DNA of 64,000 nt, taken from NCBI RefSeq assembly GCF_006517235.1, contig NZ_CP041188.1, positions 4,154,001 through 4,218,000 on the forward strand. The letters are read 5' to 3'. Of this stretch, positions 45,024 through 52,106 are shown one piece after another. Numbering within the stretch: position 1 is the first letter of the stretch; every line of letters begins with the position of its first letter. The stretch is from Pseudarthrobacter sp. NIBRBAC000502772 (GTDB taxonomy: Bacteria > Actinomycetota > Actinomycetes > Actinomycetales > Micrococcaceae). The position numbers and the translations under genes are program-made. A model generated the notes under the pieces. That model did no database searches. It was given only the letters and a program-made list of their open reading frames with translations, and was not told the origin of the DNA.

Positions 45024-46265
45024 TTACACGTCGAAGTCGACTGTTACTTCTTTGCTGGTGGGGTGGCTCTGGCAGGTCAGGACGTACCCCTTGTCCAGTT
45101 CATCCTGCTCCAGCGCGTAGTTTTCGTCCATGGTGACGGTGCCGGTGACCAGTTTGGCGCGGCACGTGCCGCACACTCCCCCGGCGCACGCGAACGGCAC
45201 GTCCGCACGGACCCGCAGCGCGGCGTTCAGGATCGACTCGCGGGCATGCGTGGGGCTGGCCACATCGCCCTGCAGGCCATCCAGCTTGAAGGTGATCTTG
45301 TAGGTCTCCTGGGACTCGTCCACCACCACGGGGCGGCCGGCGTGGCCCTCCGGGCGGTCCGGCTTGCCGCTCGTGAACAGCTCGAACCGCACGTGCTCCG
45401 GCTTCACCCCGCGCTCGGCCAGGGTGTCCCGGCACAGCTGCACCAGCTCGAACGGCCCGCACAGGAACCACTCGTCCACATCGTCGGCGTGGATGGCTGT
45501 GCCCAGCAGCTGCTGGAGCTTTTCGGCGTCGATCCTGCCGGACAGCAGCGGCGCGATCCGCTGCTCGCGGGACAGCACGTGGTGGATGGCCAGCCGCTGC
45601 GGGTACTTGTCCTTCAGGTCCGCCAGCTCCTCCAGGAACATCACGTCCATGGCGGCCTTGTTGGCGTAGATCAGGTCAAAGCGCGTCTCCGGGTTGGCCG
45701 CCAGCAGCGTGCGGGCGATCGCGATCACCGGGGTGATGCCGCTCCCCGCCGCGATGGCCACAAAGGTGCCCGCCCCCTGCGAGGCCGCCTCCCCCGCCAG
45801 CTCCTCCGGGTGGTTCATGGAGTTCATGACGTTCTGCTCCACGGCCTTGCCGTCCCGGCCGTGCTTGGACACAAACGCGCCCATGGGGCTCATAACGTCC
45901 AGGGTGTCCCCAGCCTTCAGCTCCGCGTTGGCCCACGTGGAGAACAGCCCGCCCAGGTCCTGCTTCACGGCCACCCGGATCTCGCTGCTGCCGTCCGGGA
46001 AGCTGCGCGGCTCCGCGCAGATGGAGTAGCTGCGGCGGATCTCGTGCGGCTCGCCGGTCTCATCCGGCAGCGTGGTGCGCAGGGCCACGTACTGGCCGGG
46101 CAGGTAGTCGAACTGGCCGGCCAGCTCTTGGGGTACTCCGAAGGTCACCTCGATGGCGTCCTCGGTCAGCCTTCTTACCTCGGTGACGGTGAGGGTGTGG
46201 AAGGACGGACGACGGCGGCCGCTGGCTAGCGCCGATTCGGCGGCGGTCTGGCGCACAACAGGCAT
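45024..46265 (-). CDS. paaE: 1,2-phenylacetyl-CoA epoxidase, reductase subunit PaaE
   Basis: A 413-residue electron-transfer subunit. The FAD-binding RRSYSICAEP, NAD-binding GSGITPVIAIARTLL and C-terminal plant-type ferredoxin domain with CAGGVCGTCRAK (three Cys) and a later Cys in VLTCQSHP for the 2Fe-2S cluster are all present. It passes electrons from NAD(P)H to the PaaAC oxygenase. It follows paaD within 10 bp. Confidence 0.95.
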   Translation of the reverse strand: MPVVRQTAAESALASGRRRPSFHTLTVTEVRRLTEDAIEVTFGVPQELAGQFDYLPGQYVALRTTLPDETGEPHEIRRSYSICAEPRSFPDGSSEIRVAVKQDLGGLFSTWANAELKAGDTLDVMSPMGAFVSKHGRDGKAVEQNVMNSMNHPEELAGEAASQGAGTFVAIAAGSGITPVIAIARTLLAANPETRFDLIYANKAAMDVMFLEELADLKDKYPQRLAIHHVLSREQRIAPLLSGRIDAEKLQQLLGTAIHADDVDEWFLCGPFELVQLCRDTLAERGVKPEHVRFELFTSGKPDRPEGHAGRPVVVDESQETYKITFKLDGLQGDVASPTHARESILNAALRVRADVPFACAGGVCGTCRAKLVTGTVTMDENYALEQDELDKGYVLTCQSHPTSKEVTVDFDV

Positions 46266-46274
46266 GGGGGTTCC

Positions 46275-46790
46275 TTACAGGACTTTGAAGTAGTCGAACG
46301 GTTCCAGGCAGTCCTTGCAGACGTACAGCGCCTTGCAGGACGTGGAGCCGAAACGGGTGAGCTCCTTGGTGTTCAGGCTGGAGCACTGGGGGCATTTCAC
46401 GGCCATTTTGAGCCTGATGGGGCCATGGTGTCCGCCCGCCGCTGCCATGCCCGACGGCGGGGCGATGCCGTACTCCTGCAGCTTCGCCTTCCCGGCCTCG
46501 GTCATCCAGTCCGTGGTCCAGGCCGGGGCGAGCACCAGGTCCACCTCTGCTGTGTAGCCCTTTTTGGCGAAGGCTATCTTCAGGTCGTCGCGGATGGCGT
46601 CCATGGCCGGGCAGCCCGAGTACGTGGGCGTGATGGTGACCCTTACGCTTTGTTCCCCTGTCACCTGCACGTCGCGGAGGATCCCCAGGTCCTCGATGGT
46701 GAGCACGGGGATCTCCGGATCGCAGACCGTGGCGGCGATGTCCCACGCCTGCTGCTGTTGCGTCCGCTGCTGTACGGCCACGGCGGTCAC
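46275..46790 (-). CDS. paaD: 1,2-phenylacetyl-CoA epoxidase subunit PaaD
   Basis: A 171-residue MIP18/SufT-like protein with DPEIPVLTIEDLGILRDV and TPTYSGCPAMDAI, and a C-terminal zinc-binding set CPQCSS...CKALYVCKDC. PaaD is required for epoxidase activity, probably for Fe-S assembly. Its start overlaps the paaC stop (ATGA). Confidence 0.94.
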   Translation of the reverse strand: MTAVAVQQRTQQQQAWDIAATVCDPEIPVLTIEDLGILRDVQVTGEQSVRVTITPTYSGCPAMDAIRDDLKIAFAKKGYTAEVDLVLAPAWTTDWMTEAGKAKLQEYGIAPPSGMAAAGGHHGPIRLKMAVKCPQCSSLNTKELTRFGSTSCKALYVCKDCLEPFDYFKVL

Positions 46791-47638
46791 CAGCTCGCTC
46801 CGGGGTACTCGCGCGCCAGGACCTGCATCTCCGCGAGAAGGTAGCCCAGGTGCTCGGAATGCTGGCCGTGCCGTCCGCCGCCCGGGGCAGCCGCTACGTC
46901 CGGCACCTCCAGCTCGGCTTCCGCGAGGATCTCCCCGGTCAGGCGGTCAAAGTCGGCTTTCAGGCTGGAAGGCCCGACGGCGGCGCCCGTTTCAGCCAGG
47001 CGCGCGGTCAGCTCGTCGTCCTGGAAGAGCTCGGCGACGTAGGGCCACATCTGCTTCAGGCCCTGGATCATCCGTGTACGGGATTCCTCCGTACCGCCGG
47101 CCAGGCGCAGGACCCACTGGGCGCTGTGGTCCCGGTGGTAGTCCACTTCCTTCACGGCCTTGGCGGCGATGGCAGCGAGTGTGGCATCTGTGGATTGCGT
47201 GAGCCGCCGGTAGAGCTCGAACTGGTAGTAGCTCACGATGAACTGGCGGGCGATGGTCGCCGCGAAGTCGCCGTTGGGCTGCTCAAAGATGGCGGCCGAC
47301 CGGAACTCGGGCTCGCGCCGGAAGTACGCCAACTCGTCCTCGGTCTTGTCCCAGGCGCCGCCCGCGTAGGTCAGGAAGCTCCGGGCATGGCCCAGCTGGT
47401 CCAGGGCGATGTTGCCCAGGGCCACGTCCTCCTCCAGCTCGGGGCCGCGGGAGATCCAGTGGCCCAGCCGCTGCGCGAGGATCAGGCCGTCGTCCCCGAG
47501 CCGCAGCGCGTACTCGGCCACGTCCTCGGTGGGCCTGGCCAGGCCGGTGCGGACCTCGAGCGCGATGTCCTCCGGGCGCAGGGCGTTGCCGGGGGTGATG
47601 CGGGTGGCGGATTCCCCGCCCATGGGAACAGCGTTCAC
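46787..47638 (-). CDS. paaC: 1,2-phenylacetyl-CoA epoxidase structural subunit PaaC
   Basis: A 283-residue ferritin-like subunit (LGDDGLILAQRLGHWISRGP, LGNIALDQLGHARSFL, EVDYHRDHSAQW). PaaC pairs with PaaA in the epoxidase core. Its start overlaps the paaB stop by 4 bp. Confidence 0.95.
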   Translation of the reverse strand: MNAVPMGGESATRITPGNALRPEDIALEVRTGLARPTEDVAEYALRLGDDGLILAQRLGHWISRGPELEEDVALGNIALDQLGHARSFLTYAGGAWDKTEDELAYFRREPEFRSAAIFEQPNGDFAATIARQFIVSYYQFELYRRLTQSTDATLAAIAAKAVKEVDYHRDHSAQWVLRLAGGTEESRTRMIQGLKQMWPYVAELFQDDELTARLAETGAAVGPSSLKADFDRLTGEILAEAELEVPDVAAAPGGGRHGQHSEHLGYLLAEMQVLAREYPGASW

Positions 47639-47970
47639 AGGTGCTTCACCCCTTCGCTCTTGGTGTAGTACGTGGCGTGCCGGTAGTCCTTGCCCTGCGG
47701 GGACTCAAAGAACGAACCCTTGGCGTCGGGATCGCTGGCGGCGATGGCGTCGGCCGGAACCACCCAGATGGACACACCCTCGTTGCGGCGCGTGTAGAGG
47801 TCCCGGGCGTTGCGCAGGGCCATGGCGGCATCCGGCGCGTGCAAGGACCCGGCGTGGACGTGCGAAAGGCCGCGGCTCGACCGGACGAAGACCTCCCACA
47901 GGCCCCATGCCCTTTCGGTGGTTGAGCCTGTCGAAACCGTCGAAACCTCCGGGTTGCTTGCGTCGCTCAT
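47635..47970 (-). CDS. paaB: 1,2-phenylacetyl-CoA epoxidase subunit PaaB
   Basis: A 111-residue PaaB with [20 protein letters not shown] and [19 protein letters not shown]. The first 18 residues ([15 protein letters not shown]) come from an in-frame copy of the genomic repeat at 47917-47952; normal PaaB starts a few residues before the WGLWEVFVR motif. It overlaps paaA and paaC by 4 bp each. Confidence 0.95.
   Translation of the reverse strand: MSDASNPEVSTVSTGSTTERAWGLWEVFVRSSRGLSHVHAGSLHAPDAAMALRNARDLYTRRNEGVSIWVVPADAIAASDPDAKGSFFESPQGKDYRHATYYTKSEGVKHL
47917..47952. repeat. Genomic repeat inside the 5' end of paaB
   Basis: GGTGGTTGAGCCTGTCGAAA at 47917-47936, followed by a partial second unit to 47952, lies in frame in the paaB N-terminus. 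Confidence 0.9.
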
Positions 47971-48929
47971 GCTGCGTATTCCTTTGTCTTCAGTGACTGT
48001 TTTGCTGCGTAGGCCGCGGCTGCTTCGCGGACCCAGGCGCCGTCGTCGTGCGCTTCCCTCCGGCGCTCAAGGCGCTGGGCGTTGCAGGGGCCGCGGCCGG
48101 CGAGGACTTCGTGGAACTCGTTCCAGTCCAGCGGGCCGTGCTCCCACTTTTTGGTGTCCTCGTTGAAGCGGATCTCGCTGTCCGGGAGGGTGAGGCCCAG
48201 CACGCGGACCTGCTCCACCATCATTCCCACGAAGCGGCTGCGGAGTTCGTCGTTGCTGAAGCGCTTGATGTTCCAGGCCATGGACTGCTTGGAGTTGGGC
48301 GAATCGTCGTCCGGCGGGCCGAACATCATCAGCGCCGGGGCGTACCAGCGATTCACGGCGTCCTGCGCCATCTGCTTCTGCTCCGGGGTGCCGTGGGCGA
48401 GTTCCAGCAGGATCTCGAAGCCCTGGCGCTGGTGGAACGACTCTTCCTTGCAGACGCGGACCATGGCGCGGCCGTAGGGGCCGTAGGAGGCGCGGCACAG
48501 CGGCACCTGGTTGCAGATGGCAGCGCCGTCCACCAGCCAGCCGATGGCACCCATGTCCGCCCAGGTCCGGGCCGGGTAGTTGAAGATGCTGGAGTAGCGG
48601 GCCTTGCCGGCGATGAGATCGGCCGTCATCTTGTCCCTGCTTTGGCCAAGCGTCTCCGCGGCGGAGTAGAGGTAGAGCCCGTGGCCGGCCTCGTCCTGGA
48701 CCTTGGCCATGAGGATGGCCTTGCGCTTCAGGCTCGGGGCCCTTGAGATCCAGTTGGCTTCCGGCTGCATGCCGATGATCTCCGAGTGGGCGTGCTGGGA
48801 GATCTGGCGCAGGAGGGTCTTGCGGTAGGCGTCCGGCATCCAGTCTTTTGGTTCAATGCGGGAGTCCTCGGCGATCACGCGGTCAAAGTTGGCCTGACCG
48901 TCCGCGTCGCGCTGGGCGTTGGCTTCCAT
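47967..48929 (-). CDS. paaA: 1,2-phenylacetyl-CoA epoxidase catalytic subunit PaaA
   Basis: A 320-residue di-iron monooxygenase subunit. [18 protein letters not shown], the metal-binding [19 protein letters not shown] and [16 protein letters not shown] segments are intact. It epoxidises the ring of phenylacetyl-CoA. It is the first gene of the operon, 27 to 47 bp downstream of a TetR-type operator, with a GAGCAACC-type leader. Confidence 0.96.
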   Translation of the reverse strand: MEANAQRDADGQANFDRVIAEDSRIEPKDWMPDAYRKTLLRQISQHAHSEIIGMQPEANWISRAPSLKRKAILMAKVQDEAGHGLYLYSAAETLGQSRDKMTADLIAGKARYSSIFNYPARTWADMGAIGWLVDGAAICNQVPLCRASYGPYGRAMVRVCKEESFHQRQGFEILLELAHGTPEQKQMAQDAVNRWYAPALMMFGPPDDDSPNSKQSMAWNIKRFSNDELRSRFVGMMVEQVRVLGLTLPDSEIRFNEDTKKWEHGPLDWNEFHEVLAGRGPCNAQRLERRREAHDDGAWVREAAAAYAAKQSLKTKEYAA

Positions 48930-48968
48930 GGTTGCTCCTATGCACCTGCCTGGATTGGTTCGATTTAT

Positions 48969-48989
48969 TTACCGACCGTTCGTTCAGGA
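48969..48989. promoter_or_regulatory. Probable PaaR/TetR-type operator upstream of paaA
   Basis: ACCGACCGTTCGTTCAGG at 48971-48988 is an imperfect palindrome centred on CGTTCG. It resembles the ACCGACCG-type sites bound by TetR-family PaaR repressors upstream of paa operons. Phenylacetyl-CoA would relieve repression. The repressor gene is not in the window. Confidence 0.5.
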
Positions 48990-49025
48990 TATGCGCAGGG
49001 CGCGGAGGGCGTCAAGGAGCGGCCC

Positions 49026-49073
49026 GGTGGTTGAGCTTGTCGAAACCGGGGCCCGACGAGCTCGACCACCGGG
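49026..49073. repeat. Inverted pair of genomic repeats
   Basis: GGTGGTTGAGCTTGTCGAAA (49026-49045) faces CGACGAGCTCGACCACCGGG (49054-49073), an inverted pair able to form a long hairpin, as in REP/BIME elements. Confidence 0.85.
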
Positions 49074-49081
49074 CCGGCGGC

Positions 49082-49116
49082 GACGCGCATATCCCTTGCC
49101 GACGCGCATATTCCCT
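49082..49116. repeat. GCGCATATTCCC direct repeats
   Basis: GACGCGCATATCCCTT (49082-49097) and GACGCGCATATTCCCT (49101-49116) are two copies of a motif that recurs at 57219-57298. A weaker third copy (GACGCGGGCCATATTTC) follows. Confidence 0.7.
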
Positions 49117-49807
49117 GACGCGGGCCATATTTCGTGCGCGTCAGAGCACATGCGGGTCGAAAGTCGAGGTGCGCGTCGACCCGTGGTGCAGGTAGTTTTC
49201 CACATGGCGGCAGCTACTGAACGGTCGGCGTGGCTAAGTTCAAAAGAGCGGTTCTGGCGGGCACCGGAAGTGCTGAGGCTCGCCACGATTTCGTGGAACG
49301 TGACGGCGCCGCTGCTCCAGGCCAGCCGGCTGGTTCCACTCGAGGCGTCAAAATTTCGACAAGCTCAATCACCGGGCGGACATTGCGCAATCGTCGAAAA
49401 AGCGAGGGAGGATTGGGGCAGCATGCTCACGAACAACAGGGCGCAGGTCAAGGCCGCAGTCCGGGCGACCGCCGGCCACCGCGCGGCGACGGATCCTGCG
49501 ACGCGGGGATTCTCAGCTGGCTTCGTACGCACTGCTTTTCAAATGCCCTTCCACGACGTTGACGTCGGAAGGCGCCCATAAAGAGCAGAGAACCGTCCCC
49601 CCGGGGGAACCTGGCCCCTTACCCGCACCTCCGCAATGGCCGCGGATGGCAGTGAGCTCAATTCCGGTAAACCTGCACCGTGACTGCATCGATTGACTTT
49701 CAACCGAAAGAGGCACAAAGTGACGCCATACACCACGCCGTTGGTGATATCCGTTCATGGTGGGTGGGGGCTACAGCACGGATTCCTAATTGCTCTCACG
49801 CGATGAG

Positions 49808-49852
49808 CCGGCCAGCAGGCCGGAAGCGGGGAACCAGCAAGTCGCTGGTTCC
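49808..49852. other. Tandem perfect hairpins upstream of the GGDEF-EAL gene
   Basis: CCGGCC-AGCA-GGCCGG (49808-49823) and GGAACCAGC-AAGTC-GCTGGTTCC (49830-49852) lie six bases apart. They are about 120 bp before the GGDEF-EAL start codon. They may be a terminator or a structured leader; there is no U-tract. Confidence 0.55.
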
Positions 49853-49971
49853 TCCTTCCAGTCCACGGTCATTGTCGACATCCAGACCTGAAAACAAGCA
49901 CTTCTTCCCGTGAACTTCCCGTGCGCCACAATCCCAGATATGCAAGATCCGGCCGATGAAAGAGGGTACCG

Positions 49972-52053
49972 ATGATTCCTCATACGCCGGCCGTCCCCGA
50001 GGCCCGCATCAGCGGTGACCTGAACGGAACAATCACTGCCTGGAATGCCGGTGCCACCGAAATGTTCGGCTTCAGCGCTGGCGAAGCAATCGGCCGGAAC
50101 TATGACCTGCTGACCACCACGAACGGACCCATTCTGCATAGGGAGGCCCTGGAGCAGCTCCTGGCCGGAAAAGGCTCCAGCGAGGTCCGGACCCGCTGGC
50201 GGCGCAACGACGGCCGCGTCGCCGAGGTTTCACTCACGCACTCACCCCGGTTCGACGCCGACGGAGTACTGATCGGCAGCTCCACCATCGCACGGGACGT
50301 CACAGCGGTGGCGCAGCTGCAGGACGAGGCAGGCAAGGAACGCGAACGGCTCATCGAAGCCCAGGAGATGGCCCATGTGGGAAGCGCCGAATACGATTTC
50401 TCATCGGGCCGGTGGTGGCATTCGGAGGAATTTGGCCGTCTTCTGGACCTCACCACGGGCGAGAAAGTCTCCGTATCCATGCTTCTGGAAAAAATCCATC
50501 CCCAGGACCGGGACGGCGTCAGGACCGACTGGCATTCCCTGGACCGGGCCGGTTCCCGGCACCTTGACCGCGAGCTGCGCCTCATCCAACCAACCGGCGA
50601 CGTGCGCTGGATTCTGGCCAGCGTCAGGGTCACCGGGACCGGCGCCCGGACCCGGGTGCTCATCACCGCCCTGGACATCACCGCTCGCAAACTGGCCGAA
50701 GCGGTCCTGACACATCAGGCATCCCATGACGCGCTGACTGGGCTACCCAACAGGATCCTGATCAACACCATCCTCCATGACCTCCTGGGCCGCAAAGCAT
50801 CCAGTGTTGTGGTGTTCTTCCTGGACGTTGACCGGTTTAAGACCGTCAACGACGCCGTCGGCCACGCCGCCGGAGACGCCATCCTCACTCAACTCGCGGC
50901 CAGGCTCCGTCCCGCCATCCGGCCTGGCGACACCGTTGGCCGGTTCGGCGGCGACGAATTCATCGTGATCTGCAAAAATCTGCACGCCACGGAGGCTACT
51001 GCCGTGGCCGAACGGCTCCGCGCCGCTGTCAAAGAGGACTTCACCCTCGGCGGCCGCCGGATTTTCCTGAACATCAGCATCGGCATTGCCCCTGCCGGCC
51101 CGGGAGACACCGCCGAGACCATCCTCGACGCAGCCGACATGGCCATGTACCAAGCCAAAAACGCCGGCGGCGACCGCATAGCGGTCCGCGACTCCCGCAC
51201 CCAGGCCGCCGCCACCGCCCGGCTCAACCTCGAATCCGACCTGCGCCTCGCCTTGGACCGGAATGAGCTCAGACTCCACTATCAACCCGTGATCGACATC
51301 AAGACCGGGATGCCGGTCGGTCTCGAAGCCTTCCTGCGCTGGGAACACCCCACACTCGGCCTGCTCCAGCCCGCAAGCTTCATCAGCCTCGCAGAAGACA
51401 GCGGCCTGATCGTTCCCATTGGTAGCTGGGTCCTCAACCAGGCCCTCCAACAGACCCAACATTGGCGCAATACCCTGCCCGGCGCCAAGGATCTCACGAT
51501 CTTCGTCAACGTCTCCGTGCGCCAACTCCAGGACCTGCGCTTCGTGGACACCGTCCGGGACGCTCTCTGCACGACCGGCATCAGCCCGGCCGCCGTCACC
51601 CTGGAAATCACCGAATCCGTACTCATGGATCAACGCGAACTGCCCACCGCCATCGTCCAAGGCCTGCATGCCTGCGGCGTCGGCCTGGCCATCGACGATT
51701 TCGGCACCGGCTACTCATCCCTGAGCCAGCTCCGGTGGCTATCCGCCCACACCCTGAAAATCGACAGGTCCTTCGTATCAGAACTCGGCTATAAAGATCC
51801 CAGCAGCGCCTCCATCATCCAACTCATCCTCGGCATGGCCCGCGTCCTGAACCTCAGCGTCATCGCCGAAGGCGTCGAAACACCGGCGCAGTTGAACGAA
51901 CTACGCAGGCTCGGTGTCCGCCACGCCCAGGGCTACCTCTGGTCCACGCCCCTCCCTGCCCACGAAATACCAAAGCAGCTACAAGCACATGCACCGGAAC
52001 CCCCACCGCGCAACGCCCAGCCCCGCAAACTCCCCCGTCGTTCGGATCGTTGA
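49972..52053 (+). CDS. PAS-PAS-GGDEF-EAL cyclic-di-GMP protein
   Basis: A 693-residue cytoplasmic protein. Two PAS domains (about residues 10-115 and 125-240) precede a GGDEF domain with an intact RFGGDEF motif (about residue 325) and an EAL domain. The EAL signature reads EAF (GLEAFLRWEHP, about residue 451); the catalytic Glu, the DDFGTGYSS motif, KIDRSF and AEGVET are kept, so phosphodiesterase activity is plausible. It would make and/or break c-di-GMP in response to a PAS signal. No partner effector is adjacent. The start has AGAGGG upstream. Confidence 0.93.
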   Translation: MIPHTPAVPEARISGDLNGTITAWNAGATEMFGFSAGEAIGRNYDLLTTTNGPILHREALEQLLAGKGSSEVRTRWRRNDGRVAEVSLTHSPRFDADGVLIGSSTIARDVTAVAQLQDEAGKERERLIEAQEMAHVGSAEYDFSSGRWWHSEEFGRLLDLTTGEKVSVSMLLEKIHPQDRDGVRTDWHSLDRAGSRHLDRELRLIQPTGDVRWILASVRVTGTGARTRVLITALDITARKLAEAVLTHQASHDALTGLPNRILINTILHDLLGRKASSVVVFFLDVDRFKTVNDAVGHAAGDAILTQLAARLRPAIRPGDTVGRFGGDEFIVICKNLHATEATAVAERLRAAVKEDFTLGGRRIFLNISIGIAPAGPGDTAETILDAADMAMYQAKNAGGDRIAVRDSRTQAAATARLNLESDLRLALDRNELRLHYQPVIDIKTGMPVGLEAFLRWEHPTLGLLQPASFISLAEDSGLIVPIGSWVLNQALQQTQHWRNTLPGAKDLTIFVNVSVRQLQDLRFVDTVRDALCTTGISPAAVTLEITESVLMDQRELPTAIVQGLHACGVGLAIDDFGTGYSSLSQLRWLSAHTLKIDRSFVSELGYKDPSSASIIQLILGMARVLNLSVIAEGVETPAQLNELRRLGVRHAQGYLWSTPLPAHEIPKQLQAHAPEPPPRNAQPRKLPRRSDR

Positions 52054-52106
52054 ACACACGAAAGTGCAGCGGCCGGGCAGTCGGTTTGGTTAGGAGATGG
52101 AGTACG

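Larger units (their letters stand above)
48990..49971. other. Repeat-rich gap with no confident gene
   Basis: About 980 bp without a gene I can support. It contains an inverted repeat pair (49026-49073), two GACGCGCATATTCCC-type copies (49082-49116), a TTCCACATGGCGGCA motif (49198-49212), another repeat at 49352-49376 and two hairpins (49808-49852). A GTG at 49680 opens a short frame beginning MTASIDFQPKEAQSDAI and ending in SWW, vaguely like the start of an AHSA1/SRPBCC protein, but it degenerates after about 30 residues and is at best a remnant. Confidence 0.55.

Noticed and set aside
44559..46229. A 556-codon plus-strand open frame across paaE and the hydratase
   Set aside because: It is antisense to two confident genes and shows low-complexity sequence.
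48919..49581. A 220-codon plus-strand frame across the paaA leader and the repeat gap
   Set aside because: It reads through the operator and several repeats, with no conserved-looking segment.
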